From positions 694,607 through 758,606 of the forward strand of contig KZ627151.1 in the NCBI GenBank assembly GCA_002917775.1: a stretch of 64,000 bases of DNA, read 5' to 3'. Both the position numbers and the translations under genes were made by a program. Under the pieces are notes generated by a model. It saw only the letters and a list, made by a program, of their open reading frames with translations. It had not been told where the DNA came from and ran no database searches. The stretch comes from Glaciozyma antarctica PI12 (taxonomy: Eukaryota > Basidiomycota > Microbotryomycetes > Kriegeriales > Camptobasidiaceae). The first letter of the stretch is position 1, and the number at the start of each line of letters is the position of its first letter. This document shows, piece after piece, positions 43,039 to 53,883 of this stretch.

Positions 43039-43934
43039 CGTCGTTCGCGAGGTTTCTCTTAGAGGTTTTTTTTTGTTCGCACCCCCTTCCTTTCCCCCCT
43101 TGCATAGTCGGAGATCTTTACATTTGTAGCTGTTAGATTCCTCCTCTCCCCTTCTTTTTGACGAATCACGATTTCCGTACCAGTTCCTCGAGAGCGAGAG
43201 CTTCACTTCGAGAGAGAGAAACAGCGCTGAGCGAGCGCGAGGGCTTCGACGCGGGACGCGACTTTGGCGTTCACTTCTCTCCCTCCACCATCACGCGTCT
43301 CCACCCCCGCCTCTCCACGCTCTCCCTACCCAAGCTCACCCAGGCGCAGTGGGACGGCACCCCCGCAACCGAATCGACCTACTGGGCGCCCTCGAAAGCA
43401 GGCCTCTGTACCCCAGCAGAGCGCAACAAGATGTCGGTTCTCATCAACGCCAAGCTTAGCGGTATCGACTGGTCGAAAGCTACGGGGGGTACGGCGCTTA
43501 TTGAGCTACAGGAGGAAAGAAGCGGATTCCGAGCTCGCAGCGACGACTGATTGTCTCCGCAAGGACTCGAATGCTCGATCGTGCGAAGCCTAACCTCGGG
43601 AGCTTTGCGACGGTTGCCTGTACACCTCTCGAACACGATTGTCTCCGTGATCGTCTGCTCACGACGGAGCGGCTTGAGGCAGGGAGGATCGGAACCGCGT
43701 CGCGAACTTGCGATGCCGGCGCTCTCGCTGATGTTCTGTTCGACTTGACTCCATTCTCCAAGTCTGTTTGACAGCATCACACCGAGAATAGAGCGAGCGC
43801 CAGCCAACTGGGACTCGGAGAGCTTTCTGGAGCACTTTGCCATCTGAGACATCTTTCCAGGTCCGCCAGCGCGTCCTCTCCCTCGTTCATTCTCTTTCCG
43901 CTCGCATCGCTGCTGCCGTCGGAGGCAGGAGAGG
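43039..43934. other. Region downstream of OLE1 with an orphan coding-like fragment
   Basis: The first 100 bases are OLE1 3' sequence with a T-run. Between 43200 and 43550 (plus) a frame with strong C/G third positions reads FGVHFSPSTITRLHPRLSTL, SLPKLTQAQWDGTPATESTY, AERNKMSVLINAKLSGIDW and ends in TGA. It has no convincing start or partner exon, so it may be a gene relic or a last exon. No family is recognised. Confidence 0.4.
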
Positions 43935-45920
43935 ATGTCCTCTCCCTTCTCCTCGTCCGCCAGGGTCTGCAGCGACCTGTGGCGCTCGCGGAGTTCGTTC
44001 CTCGTCGCGCTCCTCCTCTTCAACTCCATCGTCCTCCTCCACCACCACCTCGCCGCCCGCCCAGCTCCTGCCACCCGCAACCTCTCCTTCAGCACACTCG
44101 CTGACTCTACTCCAGCCACCACTTCGTGCGAGGTGTGCGTTGTGGCGCCTCACGACACCCTGTGCGCCGAATACGGCAGCACCAACATCCGTCTCTCGAG
44201 GGCGTACGAAGGATCGGGATACCGCGTGAGGAGGTTTCTGGAGAAGGCGTATTCGAGGAGAAGGCTATGGTGCGGATAGGCGTGATTGGAGCTTCCGTCT
44301 CGCTGGGGCACGGTCTCGGAGGCGCTCCGACCTGGCATGCTGTCTTCCTTGAGGGGTTCAAGGAGATGTTCCCGCTGGCGACGATCTACGATGGGTCAGC
44401 TGCGGCGATGGACAGTGCGTGTGAAGATTTGTGAGGCCTGAACAGGAGAAGCTTGCTGACTTGCGGGCTTCGCAGGCGAATTCTTCGGCTTCTGCAGCGG
44501 TGCTATGCTTCCCCTGGATCTCGATCTATATCTCATTGAGCTCGTGAGCTTTCTTTTGCTCTCTGCGTGGACCTCGTTGACACCTGGATCCGTAGGACAT
44601 CAACAACGAAAGGTCAGGCGCATTCTCCAGCTCCTCCCCAACAACGTCCTTATTCCTCGGTTCGCTGCAGCCCATTCGACTACAAAATGGACGACGCGCT
44701 TGATGATGATGATTCTGCTCCACCGGGCGATATCACAGACGACAGGTGAGTCTTTGCGGACCCGTCGCAGTCGAACTGCTCATAGCTTTCTCACCGTTCG
44801 CAGCGCCTTCTACACCATGAAAGCGGACGACGCACTGTTTCGCTCCCTCTTGGAACTTCCTCAAGGACCAGCTGTCATCCGAGTCTCCACCTACGCCCTC
44901 TCCTTCTCGGAACTCGCGCGAGGATTCGCTTCGAGTCTGTGAGTTCTCCCTCCCGTCGTCAGCACAGCCAGACTGACCTCTTCTCTCAGACTCCTCTCGC
45001 AGTATTTTGACGTACCTATTGTCGCGCTTCGAAACTTTATGATCCCTCACCTCCTCCTCCACCGAAACGAAACGGCCGAGTTTTTCGCTCCGGACCCTTG
45101 GGGAGGTATTGATCTGGTGCGCGTCTCTCTCAGCTCTGTCGCAAAACCATAGCTGACGCGATTCTGCAGCGTCACATTGGAGTTGCATCGCATAAAGCTC
45201 TGGGCGACATGCTCACGCTGTACATGCGCGAACAAGTCTGCGAAGCTCGACGGCGACAGAGTTTCCCGCTCCCTCTACGAGGCGACATCTGGCCTTCAGA
45301 GGATATCCTACGCACGACCCCGAGCGTCTACGTCTGGGACAAAGTCCGTCCCTCCTCCCTAATCCCACCAGCTCCTAACGCTCTACGCAGTTCCTCACCC
45401 CAACTCCTCCGCCGCTCCTCACCCCCTCATGCAATTTCACCATCTCCAAAACCCACCCTCTCAACCCCCTCCCACACACTTCTCCCTCTTGGACTCTCAT
45501 GACCTGGAACGACAAATCCGCCTGGCAGTCCGCAGTTCCCAACGCCGTCATCTCGTTCCCTTTCACGGGGACGCGAATCGCCATCTTCGTGTGGAGCGGG
45601 ATGGGGAAGGGGATGGGGAGCGCGGCGTGTTGGGTTGAAGGAGATTTTACGGGAGCGGTGGTGGTGGATTCGTATGAGTGAGAAGGGAGTTGTAAGTCCG
45701 TTGTGAGTCCCTTTCGGGGAGTGGAGCGAGGGAGCGAGCTGATGATTCGCGAAGGTTGAATGAGATTGCGGCGGACCTGGCGCATGGGGATTAGTGAGTC
45801 GTCAGGGCTGGTGTGAGGGACTGGCTGACAAGGTTGTGCAGTACGGTGACGTGCCAGGTTATGGCGCAGACGTCTAGCGGTGGAACGGATTTCCGAATAA
45901 TGGGGATCGCAGCGCGATAG
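43935..45920 (+). CDS. Membrane-anchored SGNH-hydrolase-like protein with C-terminal beta domain
   Basis: A protein of about 455 residues with an N-terminal signal anchor (SFLVALLLFNSIVLLHHHLA), so the rest is likely luminal or extracellular. The catalytic-type domain starts VRIGVIGASVSLGHGLGGAP; the G-A-S-V-S stands where SGNH enzymes have GDS. It continues FPLATIYDGSAAAMDS, LPLDLDLYLIEL (substrate-loop region), LPQGPAVIRVSTYALSF, LLLSQYFDVPIVALRNFMIP, and ends with WGGIDLRHIGVASHKALGDM, a D-x2-H like catalytic block V. After an intron a separate beta-rich piece follows (WNDKSAWQSAVPNAVISFPF, TGTRIAIFVWSGMGKGMGSA, ACWVEGD, YTVTCQVMAQTSSGGTDFRI). Such proteins may act on acylated cell-wall or capsule glycans; that is inference. 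The first intron (44132-44178) is chosen to keep the catalytic frame. Activity cannot be assumed given the atypical block I. Confidence 0.7.
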
Positions 45921-46075
45921 AAACAGGCTTGAGGTTGTCGAAGGACGAAGGAGTTGCAGAGAGCTCAACTCGACGGCTTGACGGCACTGAGAGAGAACGC
46001 GAGGAAGCAGATCGTCGAACGAAGCACATGCCGACACGTACGATACTTTACAGTGCTTCTACAATCGATCCCTCT

Positions 46076-47335
46076 TTACAATCCCCTCGCGATAGCCAGA
46101 TCCGCCTCCTCCATCCATCCCGCCACGAACCCCATCGAAAGCTCCTCCGGACTCGCGAAAATGCTGTTGAGCGTCGCAGCGAGCCGAAGACCTCCTTGCG
46201 CGAGGAGCTTCTCGATAACGTTGGTATCTGCGCCGCGCTTGATCAGTCGCGCACAGAGGGAAAAAAAGCTGAGAGCTCACCTCGGATGGGACCGTAGTAC
46301 TCCTTCGTGTTGACCTCCTTCGCTGGCGCCTCGAAATCGTAATCGGCGGGGAAGACCATCTCGCACGTAACTTTGTGCGTCTCCCTCGCCCAACTTTCGG
46401 GACAGACGGTGCTCTCGATAGCCGAGGGCTCGGTGGCAGAGGAGGAGGCGAAAATGTGTTGCTGAGAGGGCGAGGCGAGAGATTCGGGGGTGAGAGGGTG
46501 CGGGCAGGTGAACCAGGCTTCGAGCGAGGTGCGCCACCAGGACCGCACGCCTTCCCAGAGGATGAGGCGGATGTAGGGGTCGTAGATGGTTCCTCGGAGA
46601 GCGTTCTCGATTTGAGATCTGGAGTTTCGTTAGCGACGCGGAGGAAGGAGAGAGAGGAGACGCACGAAGGAAGGGGAGCGGTGTAGTTGCTCTGCTCGCG
46701 AATCGCTTTCGTGATGAGTCCACCGTCCCAGAGCCCGTGCAGGGACATGCGGCGACCTTCGAAAATGACTGGATCGCCGTTCCCTCCTCGTTCGCGGTTC
46801 GTGAGATGGAGTGGCTGGTGGACGTCGCCGATGAAGTGAACTAGGAAGCGGAGCGAGTCCAGGCTGCGTGGATTAGCTCCGTCGAAGGCGGCGAAATGGG
46901 AGAGAGAGCACTTACTCCGTAGGATTCTCCTGTAGACGGGTCGTGTAGTTCGCGATAGCGTGCAGTACGTCGTGATCCGTCTTCCAGCCCCTCTCCCCAA
47001 AGAAGCAGACCTTGGGCGGGTAGTCCTCCAACGGGCTCGTGTAGTGCAGTTCTCCACTGAACCTGTACGCTGGGATCATACGGATCTGCGGTGCTGATGG
47101 GTTAGCTCCCGCCTCGCCCTTCGCGCCCCCCACAACGCACCCGGTCCGCCCAGGTCGCAATCCCGGCGAGGTGCCCGTTGGCGTAAGGAGGAAGCACGGC
47201 GGCGAGGGCGAGCTTGGCAGATGGGTGCAGGTGGATCTGGGCGATTGTGGCGACGGTCTCGTGCCCGACAGCTCCCCAGGCGTGTGCGGAGAGAGCCAGA
47301 CTCAGAGATAGGAGTGATAGGGCGATCCACCTCAT
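46076..47335 (-). CDS. S1/P1-type zinc-dependent nuclease
   Basis: Secreted or vacuolar single-strand-specific nuclease and 3'-nucleotidase. A signal peptide (MRWIALSLLSLSLALSAHA) is followed directly by WGAVGHETVATIAQIHL; in this family the mature N-terminal Trp binds zinc. Other zinc-site blocks: IATWADRV, ELHYTSPLEDYPPKVC, HDVLHAIANYTTRL, SLRFLVHFIGDVHQPLHL, GGNGDPVIFEGRRMSLHGLW and DGGLI. The C-terminal half carries WARETHKVTCEMVFPADYDF, VIEKLLAQGGLRLAATLNSI and a Leu end. Length (about 355 residues) is usual or slightly long, with a Ser-rich insert near 46400-46480. Five or six introns. Divergent from ALG12 with 180 bp between starts. Confidence 0.92.
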
Positions 47336-47515
47336 TCTGGCTGACGAGGGCGGTTGAGTTCGTGCGTTCAAGCGAAGGATTCGAACGAAGGTGCGTCTGA
47401 GTCGGCTCGAAGGTGGTGGCGGGAGGACAAGAGGGAGAAGGCGTCGAGAGCGCGAAGTTGTTGCTGGTTGGCCTCCTGCCACTCAAGGATCCCGCCGAAT
47501 ACCAGCCTCTCTTCC
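47336..47515. promoter_or_regulatory. Short bidirectional promoter (nuclease / ALG12)
   Basis: Only 180 bp separate two divergent start codons, so both genes must be driven from overlapping control sequence. No TATA-like element is visible. Confidence 0.6.
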
Positions 47516-49342
47516 ATGGAGCTGCTCCTAGTGGCTACGGCGTACGGCCACGTCCTCCTCAACCCGTACTCAAAAGTCGAGGAGAGCTTCTCCCTACACG
47601 CCATCCGCGACATCCTCTCTCTGGGCTTCAAGCCTCCGGTCCTGGCCCTCGCACGCCCTTTCCTTCCGCGCTTCTGCACGCAAGCTGACATAACGAACTT
47701 AGTATGACCACGTCGAGTTCCCCGGTCCCGTTCCAAGGAGCTTTGTGGGCCCGTTGCTGCTCAGCGCGTTCTCCTGGCCGTTCGTAGCTGCCGGCTCAGC
47801 CCTCTCGCTCTGGACCAACGAGCTAGCAGTTCAGATCCTCAGTTCGTCCTCTCCCCCCTCTTCCGTCTCCCGCTAACGCCCCCTCCTCAGTTCGGCTCGT
47901 GCTAGCCACCCTCGCCTGCACGTCCCTCCTCTTCCTCACTCGACGCGTTCGCACCTCCTTTGGCCCAGCCGTAGCACGCACAACGCTCCTCCTCACCATC
48001 ACCCAGTTCCACCTACTCTTCTGGGTCTCGCGCACGCTGCCCAACATGTTTGCGTTCCCCCTCGGTGCGTCTCGTTTCAAAGGAGGGAAGGAGGGAGCTA
48101 ACCCGCTCGCAGTGCAAGTTGCCATGGGACTGCTGCTGGCACCACAAGGTCGGAGAACGCGCAAGGGGAAGGGATCGTTTGTGGAGGTGCTGGTGGGGTT
48201 CGGGATCCTCACGTTCGCTGCGATCGTCTTGCGGCTCGAGCTGTGCGCGCTTTTGGCTCCTTTGGTGCTGGAGAGCTTGTGGAGTGGAGCGGCGGGAGTG
48301 AGCGAGCTATTTATTGTTGGACTTGCGGTGGCGGGTGGGAGTCATGGTGCGTTATTCTGTCCTTTGGCATGCTCTGAGAGGAGCCGACAGGCGCCGACAG
48401 GATTGACGATTGGAATCGACTCGTACTTCTGGAACCGCCTTGTCTGGCCAGAGGGCTCTGCGATCTTCTTTAACATCGTCGAGGGACAAGCCGCGAACTG
48501 GGGTGTACGTGCTTCCGCTTCTTCTCCCCTTCGCAGCGACTAACGCCGTCGCAGGTCTCCCCCTGGCACTACTACTTCACTTCCTCCCTCCCGCGACTGC
48601 TCAATCTCGCCCTCCCTTTCTCAATCTTTGCTATGGTCATCGACCGCCGAGCGAGGCGAATCGGATTCCCCGCACTGGCGTTCATCGGCGTGCTCAGCTG
48701 CCTGCCACACAAGGAATGGCGGTTCTTCGTGTACGCAATTCCGGCGCTCAACATCTGCGCCGCAGCTGGAATCCAGAGTCTGCAAGTCTTGTGCGTCGCT
48801 GTCTGGAATCCGAGAAAAGCAGCGCTGACAGCGAAACAGGTTCTCCCCCTCGCACCGACGAATCGCCTTGCGCGCCACCCTCACCGCCAATCTCATCCTC
48901 ACCGCCCTAGCTCTCTACGCCTCCTCCCGAAACTATCCCGGCGGAGTCGCCATGTCTCGTCTCTCCCTCCTCCAGTCCACCGATCCAGGTCCGTCCTCTC
49001 CATGTCCGTCTCCTCCCTAGGCGCTCACGCCCGCCCGCAGTCCCTCGATCGATCCACATCGACTCTCACGTCGCCATGACCGGTGCCTCGCGCTTCCTCC
49101 ACCCTCATTCCTCGGGCGCATGGTACCTCTCTCCTCCAGCCATCCCCTGGACCTATAACCGGTCCGAGACGCTGCGGGAGGACGAGTATGCGCAGTTCGA
49201 TTACCGCGTCGTGGCGGATCTGGGAAAGGAGTGGGAGGAGTGGGAGGTCGCGGAGGTTGTGAGAGGGTGGGAAGGGTTTCCGTGGCAGAAGCAGAGAGCT
49301 GGGGAGGGGAGCGTGGCGATTTTGAAGACGTTTAAGGAATAG
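47516..49342 (+). CDS. ALG12: Alg12 dolichyl-P-Man:Man7GlcNAc2-PP-dolichol alpha-1,6-mannosyltransferase
   Basis: Endoplasmic-reticulum GT22 enzyme that adds the eighth mannose to the lipid-linked N-glycan precursor. The start MELLLVATAYGHVLLNPYSK is followed by VEESFSLHAIRDIL and, after an intron, YDHVEFPGPVPRSFVGPLLL, the Alg12/GT22 pattern 'KVEESFnlqA.hDil..g....yDH.eFPGvVPRtf.Gp'. Many membrane segments follow (FSWPFVAAGSALSLW, LVLATLACTSLLFLTRRV, TLLLTITQFHLLFWVSRTLP, VLVGFGILTFAAIVLRLELC). Then SYFWNRLVWPEGSAIFFNIV, EGQAANWGVSPWHYYFTSSL and FIGVLSCLPHKEWRFFVYAI are typical luminal loops. About 540 residues with seven or eight introns. The ATG at 47516 is the only one ahead of the conserved start. 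Confidence 0.92.
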
Positions 49343-49432
49343 AGGGCGCTAGAATGGATGGTGAGCAGGGCAGTGCTCCTGAATAGATGGCACAGGAACG
49401 AATGCAGGATGAATTAAGGGCCATGAGGGAGT

Positions 49433-50259
49433 CTAGGAGCTTTTCGACGGGTTCCGTCGGGAGGAGAACCTGCGAGCGAGTGTCAGTCCTTCAGCGCTTT
49501 CGCTACGGCAATGTAAGACGCACTTCTCTAGGTCATCAGCCGTCACTACGCCGAGCACGAACTTGCGATCTGTGCTTCCCTGCGTTAGCTTCGAGAGGCG
49601 AGAAGGAAGGAAGGAAGAGGACGAACCTGAGTCCGTCACGAGTGCGAAGGAGACGTTCCGTGCCTTGCCCTCCACGAAGAACTGCTCGAGTTCTTCTAGC
49701 GGCGTATCCGGCGTAATAACTGCGACAGCAGCGTATCAGCACCATCCTCCTGGCCCGTCCTGTCTCCTACTCCGGTCCTAGGCCACCCACGACCTCATCC
49801 TCTCCGCACCTGTCCTCCCTCAGCTCAGAGAGGACTCACCCTCGTACGTATCCGCTTTGGAAAACCTCTTCAACGCCTCCGTCTTGAGCGCCCCCAGCTC
49901 CATCTCCTCCTGCACGCTCCCGCTCTCCAGCTGCTTCCTCAACGCCCCGATATCAATCCACCCTTCCAAGCGCCTCGTAGCCGGGTTCGACAACGGCAAG
50001 ATCCTACATCCTCATCAGCTCCCACCCGCATACAAAGAACTGGAAGGGCGTACGAGAAATCTCGCTCGAAAGCCACTGCACGCGTGGTTAGCGGGATCCC
50101 GAGAGAGGAGGAGGGACATACGGCGGAGGGCGGTGGAGATGGAGATGTCGGTGCTGAGGACTAGAGCGGGAGAGAGCTGCGGAGGCGTTAGTGGAGAAGG
50201 GAGCGGAGCAGAGGACGCACTTGGAGGTCCTCGACGGTTGCGCCTCGGAAGGAGGACAT
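49433..50259 (-). CDS. CBS-domain protein
   Basis: Spliced protein of roughly 160 residues starting MSSFRGATVEDLQ, then SPALVLSTDISISTALR, LSSEISRTPFQFFVCGWE, ILPLSNPATRRLEGWIDIGA, LRKQLESGSVQEEMELGALK, FSKADTYEGVITPDTPLEEL, EQFFVEGKARNVSFALVTDS and RKFVLGVVTADDLEKF. The order of beta-alpha units with a closing 'GVVTxxDLE' is a CBS pair. CBS pairs usually bind adenine nucleotides and sense energy state. There is no attached catalytic domain, so it is a stand-alone CBS protein. Seven tiny exons. The open frame continues upstream of the ATG at 50259 but loses coding character. Confidence 0.75.
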
Positions 50260-50725
50260 GGCGGGGTGAAGAATTTTTGCGGCGGGTGGAGGGAGGAGTT
50301 CACGGCGTGTGTAGGGAGAGCAAGTTGCGAGTAAGCTGTGGAGAATCGGTGGAAGGGAAAAGGGCAAGAGGCAGGGGGACACCGCTCGTGCACTTGTCCC
50401 TTGCACCGGCTCTCTGGCGTCTGCTGCCTTTGTCGTCAAAGTCGTTCTCAATCCTTTGCTGTTCCTCAAAAGACTTGGCCTGCTTTGCTCTTGCTGAAAC
50501 TGAGTCGTCGCTCGCGCCTTGCGGAATCTCCAGCTGCTCGCTCCGCACGGTAGCGCGTGTCGAGGCGAACAGCCTGCTATCTGCCAGCTCAAGCCAATGT
50601 GACTGCTCGAGCGACTGATTGGACGACTAAGATTACTGCTAACAACAAAGGCGGCGAAACCTGCTCCAAAACGCGAGTGCGAGAGTCCCCCAAGCCGGGA
50701 CCTTTTCTCCCTCCTTCGCAATCGC
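50260..50725. other. Intergenic between two minus-strand genes
   Basis: Leader/promoter of the CBS gene and 3' region of the RPA-interacting-protein gene. Open frames here are unsupported. Confidence 0.5.
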
Positions 50726-51743
50726 TCATGCACCATACTCCTCATCGCACCCATCGCAGAGGACCAGCGTTCCCGTATATTCCGTCCACGCAAACAAAGG
50801 CCGATGCGTTCTTGGATCCCTGCGAAACCAGCATTAGCTCGCACTCTCCAAAGATCGCGAAGGGACGCACCCGTGCTCGACGAACGCCGCCGCCAGAGGC
50901 TCCAGAATGCTCATCTCGATTCCCCAGCCACAGCCCCCGCACCTCGCGCCGGTCGAATCGCCTTTCATGCTCCCCTCGACCTGGCAGGCTGGGCACGCAC
51001 TCCCGAGCAACGCGAGCTCAAACGCCATCGCTCCTTCCTCTACAGATGGTCGGTTCGGAGACGAATGCGGCTCGTCGAGGTCCATGCCGGCGTCGTAGGA
51101 GGGGTCTGAGGCGAGTGAGGGAAGACGCGGGAGGGAGAGAGCCGAAGCGAGGTAGTCGTTCTCGTCTTCGTCGAAAAAAAGTTCCGCAGGAGGTTCTGTT
51201 ACGCTCATCAGCCCGTTTAGCACGACACTCCACGATATAAAACGCACCTTGCTCTTCCCCCTCCTCCTCCGCAAGCCTCTCGAGCCCCCACGCCTCGTCC
51301 TCCCCTCGCTCCCTCGCCAGCGCTCTCTCCCTCCTCGCCGCCAACCCCCCAGTCCTCCCCAGCACTTCCATCTCCTCCTCCGTATACTCCTCCCAAACTC
51401 CATTCCTCATCCCCCCACTCTCATACATCCCCACCACAAACGGGTTCTCAACCTCCTCCATCACGCGCGGCGGCTTGCGCGCCAATCGCGCGTTTTCGAG
51501 CGTTTGTAAGCGCAGAGTGTTGGGGGAGGAGGTGTGCCGGGAGGAGGATTGGGATTTGTGGGCGCGGGGAGGACGGGAGGGTGGTGGATGGGAGGGGTAG
51601 AAGGAGGTTGCGGTGGGAGAGGAGGGCGGGTCGGATGAGGTGGTTGAAGCAGGAGGAGGGGCGAGAGGAGAGGAACGGTAAGGGAGGGACGGGAGCGTGA
51701 AGGGCTGGTGGTACTGGGCGAGGAGGGGCTGGGGTGGTCGCAT
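50726..51743 (-). CDS. RPA-interacting-protein-like zinc-finger protein
   Basis: About 300 residues. The N-terminal half is disordered (Pro/Ser) and then acidic-helical (EEVENPFVVGMYESGG, WEEYTEEEMEVLGRTGGLAA). After a typical intron come FFDEDENDYLASAL and the C-terminal zinc region: LLGSACPACQVEGSM, ARCGGCGWGIEMSILEPLAA, FVEHG and, after a last intron, DPRTHRPLFAWTEYTGTLVL, CDGCDEEYGA. The pattern C-x2-C, C-x2-C-G, H..., H-x-P-x-F and final C-x2-C is that of the RIP_C domain of RPA-interacting protein (RPAIN), which carries RPA into the nucleus. Intron phases were chosen to keep this motif. The short N-terminal basic helix of RPAIN is not seen, so the true start may lie upstream in an unrecognised exon near 51800-51870. 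Confidence 0.65.
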
Positions 51744-52138
51744 CGCCGAGACTGGGAAGGAGAGGCGTCAGTTGAGTGGTGGGTTCGCGTCGGCGACGTT
51801 GGAGGAGCTGGAAGAGTTGAGGAGAACGTGCTAAGCCTTCAGCGTAGACCGGGGCGTGCAGCACGACCTCAGTGCATCCCTAGCCCTTGCGATGCACCGG
51901 CGTTGGCTCCCCTCAAGAGAGCTGTGATCCTCCTGTTCAATCTCCTCCCTCCCCTTGGCCCCACAAGACTTATAGCGTACCTCCTTGAGTCATCCTTTCC
52001 GCCGTAGCTTGCTATCGAAAGGAGCGGTGTGAGCGAGTTGAGGGAGGAAGCAGAGAGGCGCAAAGGACGCGACGCGTCCTCTTGGTCGTTTCCTCTTCCT
52101 TCTCTCCCAACTTGACAAGACGCGCTGGCAACGGCACA
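51744..52138. other. Intergenic, possible upstream exon of the RPA-interacting-protein gene
   Basis: Holds the divergent promoter region. An acceptor-like CTGACGCCTCTCCTTCCCAG (minus strand) just upstream of 51743 suggests a spliced leader or first coding exon that I could not place. Confidence 0.4.
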
Positions 52139-53093
52139 ATGGACTGGTCCTATACTCTCAGGGAGGAGGAGGATTCTGCCTCGGACTCCGACGACAATCC
52201 CCCAGTCGCCCCCGCCCGCGCTCGCCTTGTCACGAACAAGTCCTTGTCCTCGACCTCACCTGGAGCTCCCCCGACCAAGCGAAAGGCGGACGACCGACCA
52301 GCTGCAGCGTGTATGCTTCCTACAAGTTTTAGTGCTTCGAGGGGAGGCGCGTCGACGTGGGGTGGAGGGAGTGGCGAGGACGTGACTTCCTCGAGTGGGA
52401 GCAGCGTCGCCAGCGGGACAAGCGCACGATACCGACAGCCTTCTCGACCAGCTCCGTTACCAACTACAGGACGTCCCAAGCCTTCACTCCGAGCCGAACT
52501 CCCCATGCGCCTTCGACGCTTCTTAGCTCCCGAGTTCTTCTCCCCTTCAGCTCCCGAGTTCTTCTCCCCTTCGAAGCGCCTCTCCCCCACGCGCACAAGC
52601 CTTTCCGATCCGAGGTACTGCTCCTCACCCACCCCTCCCGTCCGCACTAACTCCCGCAGCTCTCCGTCCTCACACCCAAGCTCACCGCCTCCCTCCCGCT
52701 CACTCTCGACCTCTCATCTCCTCGATCCCCCAAAGCACCTCCGCGACGCGCAAGTCATTCCGCCCTCTCCGCCCTGCAGCTCGAGACGACTTGATCACTC
52801 CTCCGAACCCCGTCCCACACGTCCTAACCTCCTCGACGCCGAACCCTCCTTGGCTCGAAGTGGCGCTCTATGGACCTGCCTATACTGCGCCGAAGGAGAG
52901 CCCGCTTGCTTTGGGAGGAGGGGAGTTGGGAGAGGAGGGGGTGGGGGATGAGATGATTTGGGAGGGGATTGGGGACGGGGAGTATGAGGCGGTGAGGGGG
53001 AGGGTGGAGCGCAGGTTGGGGAAAATGGGGAGAGTGGAGGGGGAGCTGCCGGGGTGGGTGGGAGAGGCGTGGAGGAGGACGCAGAGGGTGTAA
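52139..53093 (+). CDS. Ser/Pro-rich protein of unknown function
   Basis: Starts MDWSYTLREEEDSASDSDDN and continues as a low-complexity Ser/Pro/Arg sequence for about 200 residues, then ends with a more ordered part (ITPPNPVPHVLTSSTPNPPW, LEVALYGPAYTAPKESPLAL, MIWEGIGDGEYEAVRGRVER, LPGWVGEAWRRTQRV). One intron near 52615-52661 (GTACTG donor, CTAAC branch) is clear. A further frame change before ITPPNP is not resolved, so the middle of the model is uncertain. A 24-bp exact tandem duplication near 52531-52578 encodes APEFFSPS twice. No family is recognised; the conserved-looking end suggests a real gene. Confidence 0.55.
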
Positions 53094-53359
53094 TGGGGTT
53101 TGTCGTCGCTGAGGGAGATGATCTGCGTAGGATTGGACTGCCGGGGTGCTACCTCCTACGGGCTTCCTCGCAGGAAGCTGGCGGAGTGACCCGATCCTGA
53201 ATCTCGGAACCGTCGCGAGGGAGAGGAGAAACGAAGCTCGGTAGCGAGGCTACCCACCTGGAGTGAAATTAAATCGAGCAAAATATTGCCCTCCCTCCCT
53301 TGAGCCGGGCGGGGGGGGAGGCTCTTGCCCCACCACCTCGTCAGCGGCGGGTCAACAAC

Positions 53360-53883
53360 ATGGGTTCGTCCCTCCTCCTCCGTAGCCGCGTCCCTGCTAA
53401 CCCCCCGCAATCAGCCGACACGAAGCCCACCCTCGCGACTCCCGCGCCCTTCTACCAGCTCTACCGCCGCTCGACCCTCGGCAACGCCCTATTCGAATCC
53501 CTCGACGAGCTCATCCAGAGCGGGCACATCAACCCCCAACTGGCGATGAAGGTGCTTAACCAGGTGCGTTCTCTTTTGCGCGTGGGAAGAGGAGGGGCTG
53601 ATGAGGGTGAGCAGTTCGACAAGAGTGCGAGTCAGACGCTCGCGAGTCAGTTGAAGACCAAGTGCTCTGCCAAGGGGCACTTGTCGACTTATAGGCTGTG
53701 CGACGACGTGAGTTGTCTTGCGGGAGGGAACGGGGAGGGTGAGAGCTGACGAGCGGACAGGTCTGGACGTTCATTCTGAGGAACCCGACGTTCAAGCTTG
53801 ATAACAACAATGAGACGGTGGGACCGTTGGCGGGAAAGTGCAGGATCGTGGCGTGCAAGGCGGGGACGGCGGAGGGGAAGTGA
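53360..53883 (+). CDS. TOA2: Transcription factor IIA gamma subunit (Toa2)
   Basis: Small TFIIA subunit, which stabilises TBP on promoters. Splicing gives [97 protein letters not shown]. This follows the whole family (family 'yYelYRrsTiG.aLtdtLDEli..g.I.pqLAmkvL.qFDk...' and 'v.fkG.L.tYRfCDnVWTFil.d..f'). Intron 1 interrupts the start codon region (ATGG/GTTCGT) and must be removed; the unspliced frame would add unrelated residues. About 120 residues including a short tail ([14 protein letters not shown]). Complete and normal in length. Confidence 0.95.

Noticed and set aside
47370-47400. GTTCGAATCC-like B box suggesting a tRNA on the minus strand
   Set aside because: The flanking bases do not form a T-arm stem, and no A box or acceptor stem is found at the right distance.
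53360-53410. Unspliced N-terminus of TFIIA gamma ([11 protein letters not shown]...)
   Set aside because: A perfect small intron (GTTCGT donor, CTAAC branch, CAG end) removes it and restores the family-like start.
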